DNA from: Anaerolineae bacterium
Lineage (GTDB): Bacteria > Chloroflexota > Anaerolineae > Aggregatilineales > Phototrophicaceae
Assembly (NCBI GenBank): GCA_022843385.1
Contig: JALHNT010000014.1
Coordinates: 83,297-147,296 of the forward strand
Length of the DNA: 64,000 nucleotides
Reading direction: 5' to 3'
Each line of letters starts with the position of its first letter. Within the stretch, counting starts at the first letter, position 1. Position numbers and translations under genes: made by a program. This document shows positions 55,501-63,924 of the stretch, piece by piece. The notes below the pieces were generated by a model. The model was given only the letters and a program-made list of their open reading frames with translations, had not been told where the DNA came from and did not search any database.

Positions 55501-57985
55501 TGCTGAGTTCCGGGCAGGCAAAGCGCGTCTGAACCGTCTCAACCTTTTGCAGCGGCACACTGTTCAGAAGCGTGCGGGTGTTATCTGAACGATAACGTTC
55601 CGTCTTCTGATACAGGAATACGGCTGGATGATCGTACACATGGAAGGCTTCTTCAGCCTCGAATTCGTTCAGCCAGCCCGGCGATGTGTAGATGGGCAGA
55701 TGCTGATCGGAGACCCGCAGCGGGCCAAGCTCATAGGTTTCCTGAAACAGCTTGACCAGATCGAATCCCAATGAACCGTTGAAAAGCGCCTCGTAGTAGC
55801 GGTTGGTCATCGGCCAGCGATACGCGATCCGCGACTGGGTATCATAGCGCCGGTTGGTCGAGATAATCAGGTAATCCGCCTGATCCAGCGCACTCTGCAT
55901 GATGTCGCGCTTGTACGGCTCTTCATCATAATAAATTTGCAGCTTGAGCGGATGAAACTGCGCCGCCCAGGGATCAACCGAGTTGCACTTGGCGGTGGTC
56001 GTCTGTCCGGGTGGTGGATTTTCGGAGAGCGTTTCACCGGCGGGAAGGCCGCAGACTTTGGGGAACGACACCTCATCCCAATCACCTTCCCAGGCGACGA
56101 CCGGCCCAGCGCTGATGATTGGCCCGCCTGATAGCACCGTCATAGTGAAGGTGTAGGTTTTTCCCCGTTCCAGCGTCAGCGGTTCACGCAGCGGAATATC
56201 ATAGGCATCGCCTAACGGATGCTCACTGCGCTGCAAGTCCGCCGTCAGTTCACCTTCCGTCAGGATGATATTGCTATCGGGAAGGCCGATACGAACCTGA
56301 ATGCTCTCGGTCGAAGGATCATCCGAGGGGTCGCCGAGATGCGGCGAGAACACTTTCGTCACAACGCCATCGGCCGGCGCGACGAATTCCTGGGTGTAGG
56401 CCTGACCATCGACATAGCGTGAGGCCGAGTCCGGCAGCGGAATGTTATCGCCAAAGGTCGGCACATTGGGAACCGCGATGTTGATGAGCGGCGCATCGCT
56501 GTCTTCGATCTGCATCGAGAAATCCGCTGGCAGGCGCTGCGATGCCCACAGCGTGGACTGCGCCGGGGCGAACATCTGGCGATAGATGTTGCTGAACATC
56601 AACGCCCACACCACCGTGAATCCCACCACCCCAAGCAGCAGGCTGCTGGCGACGACGATGCGCCAGGTTTTCCCGGAACGCCGGGCGCGCTGGAATAATT
56701 CCCACAAGCCCCAGGCCGCCAGCACCGCCAGCGCCGGATAGATGGGCAGGAAGTAGCGCATCGTCATGACCCAGATGCGCCCGAAATAAGCAAAAAAGCC
56801 GATGACCCAAAGCACCAGCAGCAGATTACGCAGCGCATCCGGGCGTCCGCGCAGCACCCGCCATAATCCCCAGCCACAGGCCAGCCAACCGGCCAACCCT
56901 AACCCGACACCCATCCCCCACAGCACCATATTTTGCAGCGGAAAAATGAAAGGCGTCCGGCCCACCCATTGCCAGTTGGGTGGCGACTCAGCATTGCCGC
57001 TGACGAGGTACTGCGCCTGTCCGGCATCTTCCAGCCAGCGCGGATTGAGCGATAAACCAAAGAACCCCGGCCCGTTGAAGGTATAGGGGTGAATAATGCG
57101 GAACACCAGGAAGGCCATGCCCAGCGCCAGCACCCCGCCCAGCAGAAAGTTGGTGAAGGCGCGTCCGCGTTCGCTCCAGGGCAACCGAGAATCCAGCAGT
57201 GGCATCAACTGGATCAGACCAGCCAGCGCGATCAAGGCACCCACCGGAGCGGTATTGATGCGGCTCGCCATCGCCGCGCCCATGCTGGCACCCGCCAGGG
57301 CATAGAGCAGCAGTTCGCCCTTCACCTGGATGCGCACCGCGCACAGGATGGTGAGCGCCACGAAGAAATTAGCTGTCGCGTCAGCAGTCCAGAAATGCGC
57401 CTGTTGAATCGAAAACACAGTTGCAGCATACAACAGGCTGGCGAGCAAGCCGACCCATTTGCCGTGTAGCTGTAAGCCGATCAGGAACACGATGAGGATG
57501 ACGCCGGTCTCGGCCACCGCCGACAGCATCCGCCCCACCAGCCGTCCGCCATAATAACTGCCCCAATCCGCGTCCCCGGTGAGCTGCACCAGGGCGTCCG
57601 CCGACCAGCGCGTGATGAAGGCCGGCAGCGTGCCATAGACATACAGGCCGTTGCCGGTATTGTTCGGATTCCAGGGGGAGCAGGCCGCGTCAAACCAGCC
57701 GCCGCGCCCGCCCGTATCCGGATTGCGCTGCTGGCAGGCGGCGATCTGTCCTGGAATATCAGCATCGGTGAAGGACAGAGGGCCATTCAGCGACGCGACC
57801 ACCTGGGTCATGAAGCGCTCATCGGGGTGCCAGAGGGTGAACTCATCCCAGTTCTGCCCCATGAAACGCAGATAGCCCCCGCCGAGCATGACCAGTAACA
57901 GCGTCAGCGTCACCACCATATCGCTGATGAGGACGCCGCTGCGCGCTTTCGGTTTGCGAACCGGATGTAAAACAGCTTCAGCCAT
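52559..57985 (-). CDS. Giant GT-C glycosyltransferase / DUF2298 fusion protein
   Basis: The protein has 1,808 residues in three parts. Part one (1-485) is a GT39-like GT-C enzyme with the outer acidic motif 'LWHPDERFMTQV' (HPDER 53-57). Part two (490-885) is a soluble, beta-sandwich-rich outer domain. Part three (885-1808) is a full DUF2298 unit: GEKPMD (1018-1023), 'FINYYYFG' (1047-1054), DLHAH (1293-1297), NTWDW (1346-1350), 'NTLFKFYIQAW' (1552-1562) and 'LTGLPAVTGWNFHQRQQR' (1695-1712). The fusion joins a sugar transferase to its presumed partner. AAGGATAGG precedes the ATG and a possible internal promoter lies upstream. Confidence 0.85.
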   Translation of the reverse strand: MAEAVLHPVRKPKARSGVLISDMVVTLTLLLVMLGGGYLRFMGQNWDEFTLWHPDERFMTQVVASLNGPLSFTDADIPGQIAACQQRNPDTGGRGGWFDAACSPWNPNNTGNGLYVYGTLPAFITRWSADALVQLTGDADWGSYYGGRLVGRMLSAVAETGVILIVFLIGLQLHGKWVGLLASLLYAATVFSIQQAHFWTADATANFFVALTILCAVRIQVKGELLLYALAGASMGAAMASRINTAPVGALIALAGLIQLMPLLDSRLPWSERGRAFTNFLLGGVLALGMAFLVFRIIHPYTFNGPGFFGLSLNPRWLEDAGQAQYLVSGNAESPPNWQWVGRTPFIFPLQNMVLWGMGVGLGLAGWLACGWGLWRVLRGRPDALRNLLLVLWVIGFFAYFGRIWVMTMRYFLPIYPALAVLAAWGLWELFQRARRSGKTWRIVVASSLLLGVVGFTVVWALMFSNIYRQMFAPAQSTLWASQRLPADFSMQIEDSDAPLINIAVPNVPTFGDNIPLPDSASRYVDGQAYTQEFVAPADGVVTKVFSPHLGDPSDDPSTESIQVRIGLPDSNIILTEGELTADLQRSEHPLGDAYDIPLREPLTLERGKTYTFTMTVLSGGPIISAGPVVAWEGDWDEVSFPKVCGLPAGETLSENPPPGQTTTAKCNSVDPWAAQFHPLKLQIYYDEEPYKRDIMQSALDQADYLIISTNRRYDTQSRIAYRWPMTNRYYEALFNGSLGFDLVKLFQETYELGPLRVSDQHLPIYTSPGWLNEFEAEEAFHVYDHPAVFLYQKTERYRSDNTRTLLNSVPLQKVETVQTRFACPELSTTNMAAFYCDPALVGVLPLYSLPASNIPTALQLPPDLARMQYDNGTWSQRFHIDSLINVQPVFTVAGWWLAIMIFGWVTWPLLFSLFPGLSDRGYSFAKAAGLVLVAWIAWFASSARVPLWSQSGILIVMAAIFIVGILLLLRRWSEFIGFIRENVRQLLLIELITVIAFGFFLFIRLTNPDLWHPFFGGEKPMDFAYFNGVLRSTVFPPIDPWHSGGFINYYYFGFVIVGSPVLLLGLSPSVAYNLIIPTLFALTGMGAFSVAFNVVNAWKENPRRKREVPLAAEPEASVELEAQVGGDAPGGFEVTEPERSSIAAPVTDTEAVDQQPTRLGNPWVAGIAALILAVVLGNLHTPGVFVNEGLLPAGGYNNPIVVQQRLIEEYRVRNGTEPSGEALQQLLDQATAEAASPVASMLRGLQAVRENGRIDVSPNRWYWAATRIISETPDGGGNAIAEFPFFTFLYGDLHAHMIAMSMLFIAMIFVLNEILVAGRDRRGWLAQLLALTLGAATIGLLRATNTWDWITFMLLGVLGLGFAWWQATVRLNRVSLLQLVIRIGLFVGLSFLAVLPFTTWYSSVYNRALPWEGPRTQVWMYFTIHGTFLFLIISLLLWETGRWLRGVYVRALRGKFVPLLLGFLALMGGLLLAVFLTLFGIPVLRGPSGLPLAPVPVAIVALPLLLWVAVLFLREGQSREMRYVLALAGLALALTLGVEIVVLDGDIGRQNTLFKFYIQAWLLFSAVGGAAFAWLVQSSSRWPILSRSIWYPLMGLLLIAAGLYPIMASRGRSLDRMAPDTPLTLDGMTYMQYATLYEGDPQVIQSDPTVAPFPLLDDYNMIRWLQQNIQGTPTIMEGQSDREYRWQGRVAILTGLPAVTGWNFHQRQQRTFDPLPRLVEQRVANVNAFYVTSDIDQAYNILRHYNVSYVIVSSLEKAYYPAAGLAKFPTMVERGLLEVVYDNGAATVYKVTKDAQFALQEDVAGGI

Positions 57986-58005
57986 ACCTATCCTTATGAG
58001 CGCAG

Positions 58006-58034
58006 ATCACAGACCAATCTGCTGCTTCTCTCAA
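58006..58034 (-). promoter_or_regulatory. Possible internal promoter of the glycan cluster
   Basis: On the minus strand TTGAGA (58029-58034) and TGTGAT (58006-58011) are 17 bases apart and lie in the only gap of more than 100 bases inside the cluster. The match is 5 of 6 and 4 of 6 to the sigma-70 consensus. It would let the giant fusion gene and those after it be expressed apart from the first four genes. Confidence 0.35.
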
Positions 58035-58086
58035 TTCGAGCGGCACTCACATCGGGCTACTTATACACCGGCTTCTGCCACATTCC

Positions 58087-60621
58087 TTACTGACCAGCCT
58101 GAGCACGGTTGTAGAGATCCATGAAACCATCCAACCCCAGCTTCGGCACCCGGTAGATCAGGAAGTCGCCGCCCGGCTTATAGCTGGGGATGGTTTGGGT
58201 GTAGCCCGCCGGGAAAAGCTGTTGCAGACGTTCCAGATTACCCTCATCCGCGACCGCCAGGAAGAACAGCAGATCGCGTTCGGGATCATAAACATACTGA
58301 TCGGTGCGTTGCAGCGCCCGGTACAGGGTGAAGGGAACATCATCGGCTGGCAGTCGTCCGGTGTTATCGCCATCCGGGTCCTTGATACCGTTATCCCACA
58401 TCGGCTGGCCGGCCTCGATTCCGACCGCGCGCGAATCCCACCAGAAGGGATAGGCCAGCAGGAAGGCATTGCCATAGCTGCCGCCACTTTCAGCAAAACC
58501 GCGCAGCACCCGTCCACCTTCGGTGTAAGGGGCCCAGGTTGATTGCAGATAAGTCGTGCGATAATCCACGAAATAGGTATTCCAGTTCGCCGTCAGTGCC
58601 AGCCCACAGATCACTGCCGGAGCCGCCAGCGCTACCCCTTTACCAAACCCGGTGGGGATCAGCCGCTTGAGCGACACCGCCATCAAGGCCAGCGGCAGCG
58701 CCGCGAACAGATAGGCAAACGGCAGCGTCCCACTCATGCGGGTCGCGCTGGGATTTTCGATGGGATACGCAATCGAGAGCGCCGACGGCAGCATCATGAT
58801 AAAGAACGCCGCCGGCATCAGCCAGTCTGCCGGGTCACGCCGTCGAATCATCAGCACCAGCCAGGCCGCCAGACCAAGAATGAGGAATGCGCTGGTATAG
58901 ATGTCCATCGCAGGACGATTAGGCACTGCCGAAACCCAGGCGACATCACCTTTCCAGTTATACATCAGCACGGCGTTGCGAATGTTGCCCAGCAGCACCG
59001 GGATATTCTCGCTAAAGGCCTCAACCCGTTCCTGCAACGTCGCCTGTCGCTCGACCAGATTGCCTGCGGCATCGGTGGTCTGAATGATGTCGTCACCCAA
59101 CAAGCGTCCGCTGGTGCGCCGCCAGAAATCCTCCGGATATTGCAATGAGAAGCCCAGCATCGGCACAAACACCACCAAAGACACGATCACCAGCGCCGCC
59201 AGATTAACGGCGTAACGGGCGATCTGCCCCCAGCGCCCAGGACGGAATAGGCTGAACATCATGGCGATGCCCACCCCGACGACGACCACCACCGGCAGCA
59301 TCCGGACCGCCTGATAGGCATAGATGCCAAAGCCGAGTATTAGACCGGCCTTGATGAAGTCGCCCCGGTTATTCAGGCGCAGTCCCCGGCTGAAATAGAT
59401 CACGAGCAGCACCGTGTAGAACACCGTCAGCGTAATCCGCAGCCCCAGCCGACTCAGCATCTCGTGCCAATAGCTGGCTGCCACCAGGGCCGCCAGCGCC
59501 AACCCCACCGCATCGCGCAGATCCGGCTGTTTGTCGCCGATCATCTCCCGCCCCATCCAGAACAATAGCGGGATGGTGATGAGCGACTCGATGACCGTCA
59601 GCAGCCTGAGGGTGAAGAAGTTCAGCCCCAGCCCCGGCACATATGAAAGCAGCGCCATCAGATAGAATTGAGTCGGTTCGCGCCCCCCGTTGTTGGGGAA
59701 AAAGACCTGGGTGATGCCGTTGCGCACATTTTGAGCGTCCAGAATCTTCTCGACATGATCGCTGGTCATCTCCGGCGGATTGCCGTTCAGATCATGGAGG
59801 CGGAAGCCCGCCGCCGCCAGCATGATGACCAGCAGCGTCAGCAACACCCACCGTTCCGGCCACTGGCGATTGGCGAGCCAGCGGCGTGGTGACGACAGAC
59901 GCCAACCCGCTGGTGCCAGGGCGCTGACCGTCAGGGCGATGCTGACCATCCAGCAGACGAAACCCGGCAGGGTGAAGCGGTTATTGTTGGTGAAAGCCAA
60001 CGTCAGCACACTGAAGGCCACGGCGGCACTCATGAACCCCAGCCGCCATGTCCAGCCCACCGCCGAAATCAGACGCTCCGGTTTCGCCACCGGCTCTACC
60101 AGATCAGGTCGCTCTTCACCGCGCTTCGCCAGCCGAGCCCGCATATCCGGCCAGGCTGTGATGGCTTCTGCCCCCAACCAGAGGATAGCCGCTGCCAGGA
60201 ACCACAACCCGCCAATCGACAGCCCAACCGCCTCAGCCCGTTCGGTTGCCATCACGATGCTGCCATACACGCCAGCCAGAAAGGCCACAATCCGCAGCGA
60301 GAGCTGGAAAGCCAGCCGGTTGCGTTCGTTTCGTTCTTCGGCTGATAGCGCCAGTCGCTCAGAAGCCGTGCGGGGAACACTCACACGAATGCGCGGCGCG
60401 GCCACCGGACGGCTGGTTGGCGCAGTCTCCATCACCACCTGCCCTAATGCCCGGAGTGTATCCCCTGGTGCACGAACCAGCGCGCCCAGCATCTCTGGCA
60501 CGGTCAGATCATCAATCGCCTTGACCGGCTCCGTCGGCAGATAGGTCACCGGCTCGGCAGCAGTCTCGGCTTCCGGCGCAGGCAGGTTGTCCATCGGGTC
60601 GTCGGGAGAAATGCGGGTCAT
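58087..60621 (-). CDS. GT39-like (GT-C fold) membrane glycosyltransferase
   Basis: The protein has 844 residues. A long cytoplasmic N-terminus (1-105, acidic and Pro-rich) is followed by 14 or so membrane helices. The outer acidic motif is in 'PPEMTSDHVEKILDAQN', followed by 'GREPTQFYLMALLSYVPG', as in the first loop of GT39-family enzymes. A soluble outer C-terminal domain (about 720-844) ends the protein. It should transfer a sugar from a polyprenyl-phosphate donor to a lipid or protein. It follows the methyltransferase by 6 bases. Confidence 0.75.
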   Translation of the reverse strand: MTRISPDDPMDNLPAPEAETAAEPVTYLPTEPVKAIDDLTVPEMLGALVRAPGDTLRALGQVVMETAPTSRPVAAPRIRVSVPRTASERLALSAEERNERNRLAFQLSLRIVAFLAGVYGSIVMATERAEAVGLSIGGLWFLAAAILWLGAEAITAWPDMRARLAKRGEERPDLVEPVAKPERLISAVGWTWRLGFMSAAVAFSVLTLAFTNNNRFTLPGFVCWMVSIALTVSALAPAGWRLSSPRRWLANRQWPERWVLLTLLVIMLAAAGFRLHDLNGNPPEMTSDHVEKILDAQNVRNGITQVFFPNNGGREPTQFYLMALLSYVPGLGLNFFTLRLLTVIESLITIPLLFWMGREMIGDKQPDLRDAVGLALAALVAASYWHEMLSRLGLRITLTVFYTVLLVIYFSRGLRLNNRGDFIKAGLILGFGIYAYQAVRMLPVVVVVGVGIAMMFSLFRPGRWGQIARYAVNLAALVIVSLVVFVPMLGFSLQYPEDFWRRTSGRLLGDDIIQTTDAAGNLVERQATLQERVEAFSENIPVLLGNIRNAVLMYNWKGDVAWVSAVPNRPAMDIYTSAFLILGLAAWLVLMIRRRDPADWLMPAAFFIMMLPSALSIAYPIENPSATRMSGTLPFAYLFAALPLALMAVSLKRLIPTGFGKGVALAAPAVICGLALTANWNTYFVDYRTTYLQSTWAPYTEGGRVLRGFAESGGSYGNAFLLAYPFWWDSRAVGIEAGQPMWDNGIKDPDGDNTGRLPADDVPFTLYRALQRTDQYVYDPERDLLFFLAVADEGNLERLQQLFPAGYTQTIPSYKPGGDFLIYRVPKLGLDGFMDLYNRAQAGQ

Positions 60622-60627
60622 AGTTGG

Positions 60628-61473
60628 CTACACTTTTCGCCCTTTAATGCACAGGTTTACGGTCGAGCGCCCCGCCGGTTCATTCATACCATTGGGACGA
60701 TCAAAGAAGTTTAGCACCTTTAGCGCCAGATTGATCGGGTTGAGCAGGCTGCCATCATTCTTGTCAAAGGTCGTTCGATCCGCCGCGTTCGCCATCGACT
60801 TCGGCAGCGCCCCTGATTCGAGCAGCGGCTTGCCCAGACCATACACCAGATTATGAATGAAGGGAAAGCTGTGATGGGTGAAGGCGCGCTCCTCCTCCAC
60901 CGCAAAACCCGCCGCTAGCACACTCTGCCGCAATTGATCGCGGGTATACAGCCGCACATGATTGGCCCAGATGCCGGCCAGCGGCCCGTGCTGGATGTGG
61001 GTCTGGAAAAGAGTCTCCAGCGTCTTGTTGATCGGGTCCCACCAGAAGGGATAATTGGCGTTCGGCACGGTGATCGCCACCACGCCACCCGGTTTCAGCA
61101 CCCGCAGCACTTCCTTCAGACCATCGACATCGCGCTCAATATGCTCCAGAATCTCGGAGAGGATCACGCCGTCGAAGGTGTTATCCGGATACGGCAGGGA
61201 ATAGATGTTGGCGTTAGTCAGCAGCAAATTAGGCAGATGACCGACATTGCGCTGAGCTTTGCGGATGATCTCATCTTCCAGCTCCAACCCCACCAAGCGG
61301 CAGCGGCTCACATAGCGGAACATATTCAGATAGAAGCCACGACCGCAGGCACAATCCAGAATGACTGAGTCATCGCGGGGTTCAATCCACTCAAATATGG
61401 TGCGGACGCGCTTCTTGAAAGCCATATCAGCCTCGTTGCGCGTCATATGTTCAATGGTGTTCAGATCAACCAT
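60628..61473 (-). CDS. Class I SAM methyltransferase of the glycan cluster
   Basis: The protein has 281 residues with a standard methyltransferase core: motif I 'VILDCACGRGFYL' (37-49), 'GVILSEILEHIERD', and 'EVLRVLKPGGVVAITVPN'. The start overlaps the GT4 gene by 8 bases, so it is translated with it. Methyltransferases in such clusters often cap or decorate sugar chains or modify the lipid carrier, but the target is not shown here. The C-terminus contains a basic, partly hydrophobic stretch that could touch the membrane. Confidence 0.82.
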   Translation of the reverse strand: MVDLNTIEHMTRNEADMAFKKRVRTIFEWIEPRDDSVILDCACGRGFYLNMFRYVSRCRLVGLELEDEIIRKAQRNVGHLPNLLLTNANIYSLPYPDNTFDGVILSEILEHIERDVDGLKEVLRVLKPGGVVAITVPNANYPFWWDPINKTLETLFQTHIQHGPLAGIWANHVRLYTRDQLRQSVLAAGFAVEEERAFTHHSFPFIHNLVYGLGKPLLESGALPKSMANAADRTTFDKNDGSLLNPINLALKVLNFFDRPNGMNEPAGRSTVNLCIKGRKV

Positions 61474-62704
61474 GTCCGGTCACATCCCGCTGGCGAGCAT
61501 AGGCGTCAAAGATGGCTTCGTACTGGTCAACGGTTCGCTGAAATGAGAAGGTATCCTCGATCATCTCGCGTGGCTTGACATACTGATCACGCTGCTGGAT
61601 GACCGCCACCAGCGCCTCGCCGATCGAGCGCCAGTCGCCGACCTGCGCCAGCCGGCCCATGCCGGTCACCTGCACCGGGATGCGTCCGCCGGGGGTGTTG
61701 GTCATCACCACCGGCGTCCCACTGAGCATGGCCTCAACCTGCACCAGGGCGAAACACTCGCTGTCACTGGTCAGCGCCAGCACATCGCAGGCCGCGTAGA
61801 AATCGGCCATGAACTGCATATCCTCGCGCAGCCCCAGGAAGATCAACTGATTCCGATACTGCTGCACCAAAGCCTGATGCCGTTCCCAGGTGTCCTCATA
61901 GGCGATCTCGTATTCGCCGCAGAAGACGATGCGGGCGTTAGGATAACTCTGATTGATGACTTCCAGCGCCCGGATGAGCAGATCGGGCCGTTTCTCTTCG
62001 ACAAAGCGACCGGAGAACCCGATGACCGGCCCGCCATCTTTCGACCACTCAGCGCGCAGTTGGGCCGCATGTTCCCGATCCGGTGGCGGCATATGAATCG
62101 GTGGGTACACCGGAGTCACCTTGTCCCGATACGGTTGCAGATAATACGAATTGTCAGCATAGTCGCGGCTGTAAGCGACCAACCGCGAGGCCATCCCCGC
62201 CAGCACCCGATAGAATGCGAACATCGTCCCCTGGATCAACCGGTTCGTCAGCCCCTTTGGCAGCAGTAAGTCGCCGTGATGGGTGACGACCACCTTGCGC
62301 CCGGAGAGCTTTGCCAGCACGGCGATCAGCGCTGTCTCCAGCATCGGCGTGCTGACCCAGACGACATCGCTTTGCAGCATCAACCCGAGCGCTGCCCAGG
62401 GATAGGCCGGCATAATCATGCCTCGGCTGATCGGAATCGGCGGCACCCACAGCCGCACCACTCGCACCCCGTTGTGCATCTCGGTGTCACGCGGCAGCGA
62501 CAGCTTGTAACGTGCTGTCAGCACCGTCACCTCATGCCCGCGCCGCGCCAGTTCTTCCGCCACCCGCTGGACATGGATGGTCAGCCCGGTGCGATGCGGC
62601 ACATAGTACAGCAGGCAGATCAGGATTTTCAGTTTGCGTTTCGCGCCGGGAGCAGCCCCATCCTGGCTGACCACCCCTTCAACTTGTTCCATCATCTCAA
62701 GCAT
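61466..62704 (-). CDS. GT4-family (GT-B) glycosyltransferase
   Basis: The protein has 412 residues. The GT-B fold has 'TIHVQRVAEELARRGHEVTVLT' in the N-terminal half and the E-x7-E donor motif in the C-terminal half as E316 and E324 of 'SDSECFALVQVEAM', with 'GFSGRFVEEKRPDLLI' supplying the Lys/Arg pair. It uses a nucleotide sugar in the cytoplasm, probably adding an early residue to a lipid-linked glycan. It overlaps both neighbours by 8 bases, so the three are a tight unit. Confidence 0.9.
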   Translation of the reverse strand: MLEMMEQVEGVVSQDGAAPGAKRKLKILICLLYYVPHRTGLTIHVQRVAEELARRGHEVTVLTARYKLSLPRDTEMHNGVRVVRLWVPPIPISRGMIMPAYPWAALGLMLQSDVVWVSTPMLETALIAVLAKLSGRKVVVTHHGDLLLPKGLTNRLIQGTMFAFYRVLAGMASRLVAYSRDYADNSYYLQPYRDKVTPVYPPIHMPPPDREHAAQLRAEWSKDGGPVIGFSGRFVEEKRPDLLIRALEVINQSYPNARIVFCGEYEIAYEDTWERHQALVQQYRNQLIFLGLREDMQFMADFYAACDVLALTSDSECFALVQVEAMLSGTPVVMTNTPGGRIPVQVTGMGRLAQVGDWRSIGEALVAVIQQRDQYVKPREMIEDTFSFQRTVDQYEAIFDAYARQRDVTGHG

Positions 62705-63707
62705 CTTGTGTTCCGACTGTTCCGCGTCTCATCTCGTTCACGCCCTGCGAGAGCTGGCTCACGCTGATCCCTTCCTGCAAGAAACCGACGACGCCAGTTC
62801 CGGCATGAACGAATAGATTCAGACCATGCACCAGCACGGCGAAGGCCAGCGCCCGCTCCGGCGGCTCGCCGAAACCCAGCGCACTGATGGCGACGATGAT
62901 GGCCGCTTCATACGGCCCGGCGTTCACCAGCATGGCCGGCACCGCGATGGCGAAGGCCGCCGCTGCGATGTACAGCAGCGTGGCTGACAGGCTGGCCTGG
63001 TCAAAAAAGGTAAACATCAATATATACCCGGCGGCGATGGAAATTCCCCAGCTTAAAGCGGTCCACCCCAGCACGCCGGTCAGCATCCTCACCTGAGTGA
63101 GGGGTTTTAAGCCATCCAGAAAATGATCAACCCAGGGTTCCAGCCGGGCACGCAGCCCCTCCCCCCGGATGACGAATCGCATCAGCGCGTGGAGCCAGTC
63201 CCGCCGCCACGACAGGCCGACCAGCACGATAAACCCCACCAACACCGCCACTCCCCCGGCAGCAGCCGCCGTCCGTAGCACTTCCGGCACCGGCCCGGCA
63301 GCCACCCCGACCATGACCATCAGCACCACCGCCAGCAGATCCAGCAACCGCTCGACGATGATGGTGCTGGCGGTCTTGAAAGGCGGCACCGGCGGGTTCG
63401 CCCGCGTCGCCAGGAAGATACGCGCCACCTCGCCAATCCGCAGTGGCAGCACGCCGTTGACCAGATAGGCCACATTCATGATGCTGAAGGTGCGGCGCAG
63501 CGGCAGGGAATGTCCCAGCAGCAGTTGCCAGCGGAAGGCGCGCGTCACCAGACCGGCCACCAGCAGCGCCGCGCTGGGGAGGACATAGCCGTAATTCGCC
63601 TCTGTCAGCGCCTGCCAGAACTGTTCCGGCCTGATTTCTCGCACAATAAAATAGATTGCCAGCAGGCTGACCGCCACGCCCAGCAATCCGATACGCCAGC
63701 GTTTCAC
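62697..63707 (-). CDS. Flippase-like LPG-synthase-TM (UPF0104) membrane protein
   Basis: The protein has 336 residues with about eight membrane helices and the family pattern 'LRIGEVARIFLA', 'ASTIIVERLLDLLAVVLM' and 'FAIAVPAMLVNAGPYEAAIIVAI'. Members include the flippase part of lysyl-phosphatidylglycerol synthase and AglD-like proteins. Together with the GT4 enzyme it may move or make a lipid-linked sugar. The gene starts with GTG and opens the 20.9-kb minus-strand cluster; a TATAAT box at 63745-63750 is a weak promoter candidate without a -35. Confidence 0.8.
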   Translation of the reverse strand: MKRWRIGLLGVAVSLLAIYFIVREIRPEQFWQALTEANYGYVLPSAALLVAGLVTRAFRWQLLLGHSLPLRRTFSIMNVAYLVNGVLPLRIGEVARIFLATRANPPVPPFKTASTIIVERLLDLLAVVLMVMVGVAAGPVPEVLRTAAAAGGVAVLVGFIVLVGLSWRRDWLHALMRFVIRGEGLRARLEPWVDHFLDGLKPLTQVRMLTGVLGWTALSWGISIAAGYILMFTFFDQASLSATLLYIAAAAFAIAVPAMLVNAGPYEAAIIVAISALGFGEPPERALAFAVLVHGLNLFVHAGTGVVGFLQEGISVSQLSQGVNEMRRGTVGTQDA

Positions 63708-63810
63708 CGATTATGGAACATCCTGATAGCCGCACAATAGCGGCATTATACTATCATCTGCTCCAGCCCGCCGAGAGGTAAAAAGACCTACCCGCACCGC
63801 CGCATCATGC

Positions 63811-63839
63811 TTGACACCCGCCTTCATCCGCCCTATAAT
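63811..63839 (+). promoter_or_regulatory. Perfect consensus sigma-70 promoter of tRNA-Gly
   Basis: TTGACA (63811-63816) and TATAAT (63834-63839) are separated by exactly 17 bases. Transcription should start about 63846, some 6 bases before the tRNA. This is the strongest promoter in the window by sequence. Confidence 0.9.
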
Positions 63840-63851
63840 TTTCATCAGTAC

Positions 63852-63924
63852 GCGGGTGTAGCTCAGTTGGTAGAGCGTTTGCTTCCCAAGCAAAATGTCA
63901 CGAGTTCGAGTCTCGTTACCCGCT
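63852..63924 (+). tRNA. tRNA-Gly (anticodon CCC)
   Basis: The 73-base cloverleaf has an acceptor stem GCGGGTG/TACCCGC (one G-U pair), a D stem GCTC/GAGC, an anticodon stem TTTGC/GCAAA with loop TTCCCAA (anticodon CCC, reading GGG), and a T stem ACGAG/CTCGT with loop TTCGAGT. The discriminator base is T and CCA is not encoded. No gene is visible in the last 76 bases of the window. Confidence 0.95.
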
